7,267 nt of DNA from Desulfovibrio sp. (GCA_003512875.1 DONZ01000174.1:1-7267); one strand, 5' to 3'; positions 1-6,930 are shown, numbered from the stretch's first letter. Made by a program: numbers and translations. Notes: generated from the sequence alone by a model not told the origin.

Positions 1-947
1 CCGAAAGTTTTTTCTCCGACAATCAAGGCGCGTTCCTGATCGCAAAGCGCACCCGCCACGATTTCGGAAGCAGAAGCAGACCCCGCATTCACTAAAACAA
101 CCAAAGGGGCTTTTATATCGTCTTTTTGTTTTTGCGCCTTATATTCCAGTTCTTCATTGCCGTCACGCCCTTTCATGGACATGATCACGCCTTCTTCAAG
201 GAACATATCGGCAATATTGATTGCTGATTCGACCAATCCTCCGGGGTTGTTGCGCATATCAAGGACAATGCCTTTCAACTCCGATTTTTTCATCGCCTCA
301 TCGATTTCTTTTCTCAAATCAGAAAACGTATTTTCACTGAAACGCGTCAGCCGCACCCAAAAATATCCATTTTCCAATTCCTTGACTTTCACGGTATGAT
401 ACGGAATATCGTCACGTTTCAGTTTCACGGTCACAGGGGAATTTGAATTTTTATGCAAAATAAGCAGGGTGAGCTCCGTGCCCTTTTTGCCGCGCATGAG
501 GGTTGCCGCCTCTGACAAGGTCATTTGGTCGGTGAATTTTCCGTCAATGGAAAGAATTTGATCGCCTGCCAGAATACCCGCTTTATACGCAGGAGTGTCT
601 TCGATCGGAGTAACAACGGTCACAATGCCGTTCAAGGTAGTGATTTCAACGCCAATACCGCTGAATTTGCCGACATTCGTTTCCTGCATCTGCTTGAATT
701 CATCTTTATCCATCATTGCGGAATGAGGATCCAAACCTTGCAGCATGCCTTTCAAAGCACCGTCGATCAATTCCGGCTGCTTGACTTCCTCAACATAATA
801 TTGTTCAACTATATCAAGAACCTGACTGAATCTACGCAAAGAATCATAATCAACATCGGCACTGACGGCCTTCATATATGTTCCGCCTGCCAAAAACGCA
901 GCCATTACAACAGAAAAACAAATTGTCAATCGAATATATTTACGCAT
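1..947 (-). CDS. ctpA: S41 family C-terminal processing protease (CtpA type), 3' end off the window
   Basis: The gene codes for a periplasmic serine protease that trims or degrades envelope proteins from their C-termini. Only the first 315 residues are in the window. Residues 1-30 form a signal peptide or anchor: a basic start (MRKYIR), then a hydrophobic stretch ending near VSA. A helical region follows, with the family sequence GLDPHSAMM at 71-79. A PDZ domain at about 95-175 includes FSGIGVEI and AGILAGDQILSIDG. The protease core has LDMRNNPGGL at 229-238 and NAGSASASEIVAGAL at 287-301. By analogy with E. coli Tsp, Ser292 would be the nucleophile and Asp303 would match Tsp Asp441. The catalytic Lys, expected at about 317 in FGKG, lies just past the edge. 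The ATG at 947 is chosen because GGAGG (953-957) sits 5 nt upstream. The family assignment is firm; the substrate is unknown. The gene is divergent from the next one and has its own promoter. Confidence 0.95.
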   Translation of the reverse strand, partial: MRKYIRLTICFSVVMAAFLAGGTYMKAVSADVDYDSLRRFSQVLDIVEQYYVEEVKQPELIDGALKGMLQGLDPHSAMMDKDEFKQMQETNVGKFSGIGVEITTLNGIVTVVTPIEDTPAYKAGILAGDQILSIDGKFTDQMTLSEAATLMRGKKGTELTLLILHKNSNSPVTVKLKRDDIPYHTVKVKELENGYFWVRLTRFSENTFSDLRKEIDEAMKKSELKGIVLDMRNNPGGLVESAINIADMFLEEGVIMSMKGRDGNEELEYKAQKQKDDIKAPLVVLVNAGSASASEIVAGALCDQERALIVGEKTF

Positions 948-973
948 CCAAGCCTCCAATCATACGGTTGATA

Positions 974-1002
974 AGTATACACACATACCCGTAAAATAGC
1001 AA
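974..1002 (-). promoter_or_regulatory. sigma70-type promoter for the S41 protease gene
   Basis: On the minus strand a -35 box TTGCTA (997-1002) is separated by 17 bp from a -10 box TATACT (974-979). The predicted transcript start is near 967, which leaves a 5' leader of about 20 nt before the ATG at 947. The boxes match the consensus at 4/6 and 5/6, and the spacing is ideal. Position and distance to the gene support the call; there is no experimental evidence. Confidence 0.6.
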
Positions 1003-1060
1003 TAATTAAAAAACGTTAAATTTTCTTTTTACTTAATCGCCTTTTCTCTTTGAAGCATGT

Positions 1061-1089
1061 TTGACAGAACACCCAAAAAAAAATATGCT
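1061..1089 (+). promoter_or_regulatory. sigma70-type promoter with an A9 spacer tract, driving the 536-residue protein gene
   Basis: A perfect -35 box TTGACA (1061-1066) is followed by a 17-bp spacer and the -10 box TATGCT (1084-1089). The predicted start is near 1096, giving a leader of about 20 nt that contains the ribosome binding site GAGG (1108-1111), 5 nt before the ATG at 1117. The last nine bases of the spacer (1075-1083) are all A, so a slip in this tract would change the distance between the boxes. A short inverted repeat, AGCAT (1054-1058) and ATGCT (1085-1089), brackets the promoter; it may be chance. Confidence 0.7.
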
Positions 1090-1116
1090 CATTAAAAATC
1101 ATTTCTTGAGGTTTCT

Positions 1117-2727
1117 ATGAATAAAAAAATATTGTCAGGGCTTGCCGTCCTTCTCGTAATACTTGCCGGAGGCTATTTCTACACCAAGAAAATCAATTCG
1201 CAAATTGAAGAGATTGCGGAACAAACCCTTGCCGACTATAACATCAAACATTCGGCGATCAAGTATAATTGCCTCAATAAAACACTGATGATTAAAGACA
1301 TAGCCTTTCCTTACGACAGCAAGAACATAAAAATAGACAACACAGCCGAAGAAATACTCATTAAAGGCGTCAATGCCGATTCTTTCAAAAAAGACACGGA
1401 CGAAGCCATGCTTTTGTGCAAAGAACTTATTTTTAACACGGTCAAATCAACCGTCTATGCCTATGACAATGAAGAATTGGAAACAACGACAAAAAAAATC
1501 AGCATAAAAAAACCTGTCCTCAATTTACAGAAATTGATTTCTCTCCATGCGACTATGCCCTATTCCGAAGAATATTTTCAAAATATTTTAAACATACGCC
1601 ATGACGGCATTGTTTTTGACAATATCAATATGCAGGCATTCAAAGACAGTGAAAATAACATGAGCTTCGCCATAGACACGATTGAATTTCCTGCTTTCCG
1701 TGAAAACAATTTTGATATTTTTTATAAGAATATCAATATCGCAAGCAGTCCTATCAATATTAAAGCAGCAGAAATCGCCTTGCAAAACATCACGCTTCCC
1801 ACAGCGGAATATTTGGCGACTCTCAGCAAAACCGTCATCCGCCTGAATGAATTGGAGCGGTATCTCGACTATGCAAACGACAGCCTCAGCCTGCTCGAAT
1901 ACGAGGAATTATCGGAAATGCTTTTGTCACAATTATCTTATCAGGATAGCACGCCGCTGATGAGCAATATAAAAATTGCCGACATAGCATTTTCTTTCAA
2001 TGAAATCGATGAAGTCGCCGAAACTCCGATAACCATAAAAGAACTTGCCTATGCAATAAATGAAAACGACAAAACGCTCATCATCAATTCCGAACTTGAA
2101 CAACTGACTATCGCCAATAATTTTTTGCAGCATGTCGTAACCCCGAAGTCCCTTGAACTTTTTAAACAAAAATTTACGAACGGAATGATAATCAGCTTGG
2201 GCCACAATGCCGAATATACCAAAGAAACAGGGCGATACACCCAAGACACGAAGCTTTCCGTCGATAACCTGGCGGATCTTACCGCAAAAACTGCGGGTTT
2301 TGTCCTCAACAAGGACAAATCCGTTTTCCTTTCAAATTACAATACGTTTCTTTCCGGCTTGACAGAATATGATTTGGATAAAATTCTCAATACGGTCATA
2401 TTAAAAAACCTGCAAGTATCCTATGCCGATACCGGCTTTATAGATTTTGCTTTTAAAATCGCGGCACAAGAAACAGGCATGCCTGCCGACAAAGTCAAAG
2501 AACAGGCGCTTGCCACACTGGAAATGGAAAAAAATACCATAGCGGATATTGAAGAACGCACAACGTTTGACAATGATGTCATCAAAGTCATCGATACGCT
2601 TATGGAAACCATCAACAATACGGGAAAATTCCTTATAGGCATAACATTTGATGATGAATTGACATTGAATGAACTCATCAATGCAACGAATGCTCCCGCC
2701 TATACTTTGGAAGTGAATGCAAAATAA
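1117..2727 (+). CDS. Membrane-anchored envelope protein of unknown function, faintly AsmA/DUF945-like
   Basis: I do not recognise this 536-residue protein with confidence. Residues 1-4 are basic (MNKK) and residues 5-22 form a single hydrophobic segment, so it is probably an inner-membrane anchor with the rest in the periplasm. The segment after the anchor (about 40-85) alternates polar and hydrophobic residues, for example IKYNCLNKTLMIKDIAF and IKIDNTAEEILIKGV. This pattern recalls the beta-rich start of AsmA-like and DUF945 (YdgA, about 500 residues) proteins. The middle is rich in Asn, Ile, Leu and Glu, without catalytic motifs or Cys pairs. The C-terminus, with FLIGITFDDELTLNELINA, also recalls the end of such proteins. 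The start is set by GAGG 5 nt upstream and by the promoter at 1061-1089. The zinc-ribbon gene follows after 33 nt, so the two are probably co-transcribed. A role in envelope upkeep is only a guess. Confidence 0.8.
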   Translation: MNKKILSGLAVLLVILAGGYFYTKKINSQIEEIAEQTLADYNIKHSAIKYNCLNKTLMIKDIAFPYDSKNIKIDNTAEEILIKGVNADSFKKDTDEAMLLCKELIFNTVKSTVYAYDNEELETTTKKISIKKPVLNLQKLISLHATMPYSEEYFQNILNIRHDGIVFDNINMQAFKDSENNMSFAIDTIEFPAFRENNFDIFYKNINIASSPINIKAAEIALQNITLPTAEYLATLSKTVIRLNELERYLDYANDSLSLLEYEELSEMLLSQLSYQDSTPLMSNIKIADIAFSFNEIDEVAETPITIKELAYAINENDKTLIINSELEQLTIANNFLQHVVTPKSLELFKQKFTNGMIISLGHNAEYTKETGRYTQDTKLSVDNLADLTAKTAGFVLNKDKSVFLSNYNTFLSGLTEYDLDKILNTVILKNLQVSYADTGFIDFAFKIAAQETGMPADKVKEQALATLEMEKNTIADIEERTTFDNDVIKVIDTLMETINNTGKFLIGITFDDELTLNELINATNAPAYTLEVNAK

Positions 2728-2760
2728 TCACAAAACGTTTGTCCGAACGGGGGATACGAT

Positions 2761-3054
2761 ATGCATTTTTATTTGCTCACAGGTATTGTTGTCGGTTTTG
2801 CAGCAAGCATTTTAGCCGGAAGATATGGAAGAAACGTGAATTTTTGGTTTGTTGTTTGCTTCCTCTTTCCTCCTACGTTTCTTGTTTTGTTGGCACTCGG
2901 CGAAAATCAGGAATGCATGCCGGACGTGCAAAATCAGGCACAAGCAATGAATGAATATACGGAATGCCCTTACTGTGCGGAACGTATCAAGAAAAAAGCC
3001 AAAGTATGCAAGCACTGCGGACGCGATATTCCCCCGAAAGAAATAAACATATGA
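2761..3054 (+). CDS. Small membrane protein with C-terminal zinc ribbon
   Basis: The 97-residue protein has two likely membrane segments, at about 4-19 and 27-46, joined by a short basic turn (GRYGRN). A polar linker at about 47-66 leads to a zinc ribbon: C69-P-Y-C72 and C83-K-H-C86, ten residues apart. The four Cys can bind one structural zinc. Such ribbons are common at the ends of small bacterial membrane proteins and usually mediate contacts with protein or nucleic acid; the partner is not evident. The ATG at 2761 is preceded by GGGGGA (2749-2754) with a 6-nt gap, which favours it over the competing frame that begins at 2739. The gene sits 33 nt after the 536-residue protein gene, with no promoter visible between them, and runs into a strong terminator. 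The specific function is unknown. Confidence 0.85.
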   Translation: MHFYLLTGIVVGFAASILAGRYGRNVNFWFVVCFLFPPTFLVLLALGENQECMPDVQNQAQAMNEYTECPYCAERIKKKAKVCKHCGRDIPPKEINI

Positions 3055-3083
3055 AACAAAGTCCCTTCGGGGACTTTGTTTTT
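3055..3083 (+). terminator. Intrinsic terminator of the 1117-3054 operon
   Basis: ACAAAGTCCC (3056-3065) and GGGACTTTGT (3070-3079) form a perfect 10-bp stem closed by a TTCG tetraloop in the stable C(UUCG)G setting. The stem is extended by A-T pairs and followed by TTTTTG. It begins right after the stop codon of the zinc-ribbon gene (3052-3054). Confidence 0.92.
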
Positions 3084-3602
3084 GTGTTAAAGCGGCGGCA
3101 ACAGGGCTCACATTCAAAATCAATTGAATGAAAACAAAATAAGACCGCTATCCGCCCGAAGAATACCCGCTCCCTGTTTACACGTGGTACGAATAAATAA
3201 AACAAGGTAAGCCGCCTCATAACAGCTTGTAAATAGAATGCGGCTAACAAACATATTTTTAAAACGCCTTAAAGCAAGCTATACCATGCTTGATCTCCCA
3301 AAACAGAAAGAACCAACAACTAAGGAATAAAATAGTTTCAAATACAAACCCGATGAAATTTATCCCATATATGCCAAAACTGTTGATACTATAAGAGCTT
3401 AACAATCGGAAATTCATAAGAAACTATCAAAGAAGCTAAAGAAATAGGCAATAAAAAAAGATGTGTTATGCATTTTGGAAAATAACATAACAGATGATAA
3501 TGAAAATTTGCACATTGTAAAAAGATGATGAATGAAATGCGACCGGCAAATAATTTAAAACGTCTTGAAACACAAACCGGCAATTTGCCCTTATAGAGCG
3601 GA
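3084..3602. other. Gene-free convergent intergenic stretch with inverted repeats and a possible decayed reading frame
   Basis: No convincing intact gene is present on either strand. The first part (3091-3178) is richer in GC and holds several complementary pairs: AGCGG/CCGCT (3091-3095, 3145-3149), GGCGG/CCGCC (3094-3098, 3152-3156), AACAGGG/CCCTGTT (3100-3106, 3172-3178) and CATTCAA/TTGAATG (3111-3117, 3124-3130). AGCCGC and GCGGCT pair across about 3210-3245. From 3238 to 3528 one plus-strand frame reads like protein but is broken by stops at 3328, 3400 and 3445, so it may be a gene remnant; I cannot name its family. ACCGGCAA occurs twice, at 3542-3549 and 3576-3583. Short minus-strand frames here lack ribosome binding sites and run through the terminators, so I do not call them. 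Confidence 0.5.
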
Positions 3603-3631
3603 AAAAACCACCCGCTGAGCGGATGGTTTTT
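3603..3631 (-). terminator. Intrinsic terminator of the metallophosphoesterase-RNase operon, probably bidirectional
   Basis: CCGC (3612-3615) and GCGG (3619-3622) pair around a TGA loop. After one C/A mismatch, the stem continues with AAAACCA against TGGTTTT. Read leftward, the hairpin is followed by TTTTTTCC and lies about 30 nt past the ribonuclease stop codon at 3662. Read rightward, it ends in TTTTATTCTT and could also stop transcripts from the left. Confidence 0.85.
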
Positions 3632-3661
3632 ATTCTTACTCATATTTATTATGATAACATA

Positions 3662-6118
3662 TTATTTTAAATGAATTTCAATACGCACATTGAATTCATG
3701 TTCAAGTTCGCTCAGCCTGTCACGTTTTTTATTCAATAAATAAAATGCGATTTCCTGTTCCACATGATGCACATACGTTGCAGGCACATTTTTTCCTGCC
3801 AGCTTGCTCTTGATATCACGCAAAACCCCCTGCGCCTGCCACTCCAAGTTTCTTCTAAACCCCGTTCCCCGACAATGCGGACATGGTTCGGAGGTTATGG
3901 AAATAACACTGGACCCGGTTCTTTGCCGGACAAGTTCAAGCAAGCCGAAACCGCTCAATTTTCCGATATCGTGCCTTGCCCGATCACGTTTCATTGCGGC
4001 GTGCAACGCGTTTTCCACGTCGCGGCAATGGTTTTTATCCCGCATTTCAATAAAATCGATAACAACCTGCCCGCCAATGTCACGAAGGCGCAAATGTCTG
4101 GCTATGGCTTCCACAGCCTCCATATTCGTCCTGTAAACCATGGCTTCAAAATTACTTTTGCCTTGGCTTTTTCCGGAGTTGATATCTATCGCCATAAGCG
4201 CTTCCGTTTGGTCAAAAACCAAACGGCCGCCGGAAGGAAGATTGACTTCCCGTTTAGTCACTTCGTCAAGCTGACGGGTGATATTGAAATGCTCCCAAAG
4301 CGTTTGCCTCTTATCATCGTATAAATGCAGCATATCCTTATTTTTCGGGAAAAGGACCTTTATCAGTTCGCCGACGCTTTTTTGCACATCTTTGGAGTCA
4401 ACCCAAACCTCATCAATATCTTCATTCAGATAATCACGGACCGCACGGGTGGCTAAATCCGCTTCCTGATAAACCAAACTCGGAGCAGGTGATTTCACGA
4501 CTTGTTTTTGAATGGTCTTCCATGTGCGTTTCAGCAGCTGCAAATCTTTATGAATATGCGTCTTGCTCGCTCCCTCGCTCGCGGTGCGGATAATCACGCC
4601 CATATTTTCACCGGGCTTAATACCGTTGAGCAGCATACGCAGTCTTTGACGCTCTTCATTGTCTTCAACCTTGCGGGAAACGCCGATTTGTTCCTGTCCG
4701 GGAGTTAAAACGAGAAAACGCCCCGCAAGGGAAAGCCATGTGGTTAAAAAAGCCCCTTTGGAACCGTTCGGTTCTTTGACCACCTGCACCAAAACTTCTT
4801 GACCGACTTTCAAAACTTTTTGAATGGGAGGATATTTAGCCGAGGTTTCATGATGCAAAGACAAATAATATTCGGGGTGCACCTCGTCAATTTGCAAAAA
4901 GCCGTTTTTACCGCAGCCGAAATTGACAAAAGCCGCTTGCAGGTTCGTATCCACGTTATTGATGACGCCCTTATAAATATTTCCGCGGATTTTGCTCTGA
5001 TGCGCCATTTCAACGAAATATTCGGAAACAACCCCGTTTTCCGTAATCACAACTTCGACTTGTTCGTCGGGCACGGTGCTTACATAAAGCACCCTGTGAA
5101 CATGCTCTTTCTTATCTTTTGCCGTTTCTTTCTTATTTTTTTTCGCTTTGCGCAGCGTTTCTTCAGCTTCGATACGGGCGATTTCGCCGTCTTCCACAAT
5201 AGGGAAATTTTCAAATTCCTGAACTAAATCCGCCTCATTTTGAATTTTCTTTTTACGGCCGCGTTTTCTTGGCTTTTTTATGCTTTTTTCAGAATCGCTG
5301 ACAAGAGGCAGAACGGCGTCGATATAAGGGGCTTCTTCAATAACACCCAAGACTCCCAAACCTGCCTGCTCACCGTAAGCGCTTAAGCTTTCCGTTCCGT
5401 TGTATTCGGCAACACCGTTCACGCCTGCGACAAAATCAACGTCTTTTTCTTCCGGTTTTGCGTTTTCATTAACTTCGCCTGCGATGATTTCTTTATTTTC
5501 TGACGCATTCTTGCCTTTACGGCCGCGTTTCCTGGAAGCTGCGGCTTTCTTATTCTCACTTTTTTCTTCAACAGGAACCATTTGCCCTTGCTCATAAACA
5601 AGCATATCCTTTGAACCGACAAGAGCGATATCTTTTACGCTTTGTTCCGCGGGAAGATTTCGGGAGGGTTCATCATAAGGCAATTCTTTTGAATTGCCCG
5701 CCAAAAGAGCTTTACGGTCCTGAGCGGCTGAAGCGATGGCTTTGCGTTCCTGCGAAGTTATTGCGGGAGGAACTTCTTTTACTGCTTGAACGGTATCGGT
5801 TTTGCGCCCGCGGGGTTTTGCCGCTTTTCCACGGGCAGGGGCAGCCGTTTTTCCTGTTCCGCTTTTTTTCTTGTCAGCCCCAAGCGCGGAATTATCAGAA
5901 GCAGAATGTTCAGGCGATGTTTCTTGAGCGCTTTCTTCCGGTGCCGGGATTTTTGTTTTTCTTGGGCGCCCGCGGCGTGATTTTTTGGGCGTTTCGCTAT
6001 CCAAAGCTTGCGGCTCAAACTTCGCCTCACCCTCTTTTGGGCTTGTTTCCTGATTATTTTCCGTTACAGCGGCTTGCTTTCTGGGTCGTCCTTTCTTCTT
6101 TTTTTCTGTTTCTTCCAT
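3662..6118 (-). CDS. rne: RNase E/G family endoribonuclease with basic N-terminal arm
   Basis: This endoribonuclease cuts single-stranded, AU-rich RNA in mRNA decay and rRNA or tRNA maturation. With the ATG at 6118 it has 818 residues. Residues 1-340 are low-complexity and charged, with AT-hook-like motifs: GRPRK at 10-14 and 50-54, PRGRK at 102-106, RKRGRK at 196-201 and PRKRGRKKK at 283-291. The core follows: an S1 domain (about 373-413, RGNIYKGVINNVDTNLQAAF and GKNGFLQ), the 5' sensor (VIIRTA, about 508-513), catalytic Asp645 in AIDINSG and Asp688 in VIDFIEM, and the zinc link C746-P-H-C749. The spacings 43 and 58 equal those between E. coli D303, D346 and C404. The protein ends soon after the core, so it lacks the C-terminal scaffold of E. 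coli RNase E. The ATG at 6142 would add eight residues and overlap the upstream gene; the one at 6118 has AGGA 6 nt upstream. RNase G is an alternative name. Confidence 0.95.
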   Translation of the reverse strand: MEETEKKKKGRPRKQAAVTENNQETSPKEGEAKFEPQALDSETPKKSRRGRPRKTKIPAPEESAQETSPEHSASDNSALGADKKKSGTGKTAAPARGKAAKPRGRKTDTVQAVKEVPPAITSQERKAIASAAQDRKALLAGNSKELPYDEPSRNLPAEQSVKDIALVGSKDMLVYEQGQMVPVEEKSENKKAAASRKRGRKGKNASENKEIIAGEVNENAKPEEKDVDFVAGVNGVAEYNGTESLSAYGEQAGLGVLGVIEEAPYIDAVLPLVSDSEKSIKKPRKRGRKKKIQNEADLVQEFENFPIVEDGEIARIEAEETLRKAKKNKKETAKDKKEHVHRVLYVSTVPDEQVEVVITENGVVSEYFVEMAHQSKIRGNIYKGVINNVDTNLQAAFVNFGCGKNGFLQIDEVHPEYYLSLHHETSAKYPPIQKVLKVGQEVLVQVVKEPNGSKGAFLTTWLSLAGRFLVLTPGQEQIGVSRKVEDNEERQRLRMLLNGIKPGENMGVIIRTASEGASKTHIHKDLQLLKRTWKTIQKQVVKSPAPSLVYQEADLATRAVRDYLNEDIDEVWVDSKDVQKSVGELIKVLFPKNKDMLHLYDDKRQTLWEHFNITRQLDEVTKREVNLPSGGRLVFDQTEALMAIDINSGKSQGKSNFEAMVYRTNMEAVEAIARHLRLRDIGGQVVIDFIEMRDKNHCRDVENALHAAMKRDRARHDIGKLSGFGLLELVRQRTGSSVISITSEPCPHCRGTGFRRNLEWQAQGVLRDIKSKLAGKNVPATYVHHVEQEIAFYLLNKKRDRLSELEHEFNVRIEIHLK

Positions 6119-6129
6119 AAAAAATCCTA
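6118..6129 (-). promoter_or_regulatory. Ribosome binding site of the ribonuclease, overlapping the upstream stop codon
   Basis: AGGA (6125-6128) overlaps the TAG stop (6127-6129) of the metallophosphoesterase gene and lies 6 nt before the ATG at 6118. This decides the ribonuclease start and suggests that translation of the two genes is coupled. Confidence 0.65.
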
Positions 6130-6795
6130 ATTGATTGTACATAATTCCATTTCAGGCGTTTCGGAAAGCACTAATTTCCCATAACAACCCGAAACAAAAG
6201 CCCCAAGATTAAAAACCGTTGTCTTGCCTATGGTATCTTTTGCGCGGCTTTCGTGAATGTGCCCGCAAATACAAAAATCCGGCTGATAATCTTGTATAAA
6301 TTTTAAAATTGCCTTGCTCCCGACATGCTTTCCGTTTTTCAGTCTGTCACATTCCGTTCCATAAGGCGGATTATGGCTGATGAAAACTGTTAACGCCTTT
6401 TTGGGAAGCATTGCGAATTTTTTCAAATTTTCTTCATAAAATTCTTCAGCAAATTCTGAAGAAGTGGAAAAAGGCGTCGGCAAAGAACCGCCCATTCCCA
6501 AAAGCAAAATCGTGTTCGTTTCAATATGCCGCTTATGCAAATTTATTCGCCTTTCCGATAAATATCCGTCAACCTGCGCCGTATCCATATTTCCTATTTG
6601 GGCATAAATTTTCTTATTGCATGCTTCAAGCGCCTGCATCACTTTTTTTGCGTCGCCCAGCGTACCGTTTTTTCCGATATCGCCAGTAACAACAATACCT
6701 TGCGCTTTTTGAACATCTTTTATCCGAGGAATAGTTCGTATTTCGCCGTGAATATCACCTAAAAAAATCCAAAAAGGAAATTCCGCAATCCCCAT
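6127..6795 (-). CDS. Calcineurin-like metallophosphoesterase (Icc-related, COG2129-like)
   Basis: The protein is a predicted cytosolic, dinuclear-metal phosphoesterase of 222 residues. All the family motifs are present: GDIHG (Asp14, His16), GDIG (Asp39), GNMD (Asn69), SHNPPYG (His141) and GHIHES (His179, His181), followed by NLGA at 197-200. Met70 replaces the His of the classical GNHD motif, which in many relatives is the general acid. YfcE-type and other small phosphoesterases also vary at this position, so activity is still expected. The HNPPYGT...HVGSKA...CGHIHES layout resembles Icc-related proteins. The substrate cannot be read from the sequence. The ATG at 6795 is the likeliest start but its ribosome binding site is ambiguous: GAGG is only 2 nt away and GGGA is 9 nt away. 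A TTG at 6816 would add seven residues. It is the first gene of an operon with the ribonuclease, 8 nt apart. Confidence 0.9.
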   Translation of the reverse strand: MGIAEFPFWIFLGDIHGEIRTIPRIKDVQKAQGIVVTGDIGKNGTLGDAKKVMQALEACNKKIYAQIGNMDTAQVDGYLSERRINLHKRHIETNTILLLGMGGSLPTPFSTSSEFAEEFYEENLKKFAMLPKKALTVFISHNPPYGTECDRLKNGKHVGSKAILKFIQDYQPDFCICGHIHESRAKDTIGKTTVFNLGAFVSGCYGKLVLSETPEMELCTIN

Positions 6796-6865
6796 ATCCT
6801 CAATTCCCGCATACAAACTGAATATTTACAAAAAAAACGATACAGTATATTCATTTGTTAGAAAA

Positions 6866-6894
6866 GTAATAATAAAAATTCATTTTTTTTTCAA
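6866..6894 (-). promoter_or_regulatory. Candidate promoter of the metallophosphoesterase-RNase operon
   Basis: On the minus strand TTGAAA (6889-6894) is followed after 17 bp by TATTAC (6866-6871). A run of nine A (T on the plus strand, 6883-6891) overlaps the -35 box and spacer. An alternative -10 box, TATACT, lies at 6844-6849 but lacks a good -35 partner. The whole divergent gap (6796-6930) is very AT-rich, so chance matches are likely. I could not pick a clear rightward promoter for the 6931 gene. Confidence 0.35.
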
Positions 6895-6930
6895 GAAAAA
6901 AATAAATAATATAAAATTTTTAGAGGCGAT

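Noticed and set aside
525..971. A 148-codon plus-strand frame opposite the S41 protease gene
   Set aside because: The minus strand encodes an unmistakable signal peptide, PDZ domain and protease core there, so this is a shadow frame.
2739..2954. A 71-codon plus-strand frame overlapping the zinc-ribbon gene
   Set aside because: The overlapping frame starting at 2761 has the well-placed GGGGGA site, two membrane segments and the intact CxxC pairs.
2987..3250. An 87-codon minus-strand frame through the zinc-ribbon terminator region
   Set aside because: It runs through the terminator hairpin and the 3' end of the zinc-ribbon gene, and has no ribosome binding site or recognisable domain.
3542..3583. 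ACCGGCAA repeated at a 34-base interval, as a possible CRISPR or integration site
   Set aside because: Only two 8-base copies exist, with no third unit, no nearby cas or integrase gene and no matching flanking repeat.
3389..3643. An 84-codon minus-strand frame just after the ribonuclease gene
   Set aside because: It begins inside the operon terminator, lacks a Shine-Dalgarno sequence, and its hydrophobic pieces come from an A-rich plus strand.
3764..5227. Several plus-strand open frames (up to 186 codons) across the ribonuclease gene
   Set aside because: They lie opposite a clearly coding Rne/Rng core with all catalytic motifs, have unconvincing protein sequence and no good ribosome binding sites.
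5611..6120. A 169-codon plus-strand frame opposite the ribonuclease N-terminal arm
   Set aside because: It is the mirror of Lys/Arg/Glu-rich codons and gives a Phe/Leu/Arg-rich product typical of antisense frames. The minus-strand frame continues directly into the conserved core.
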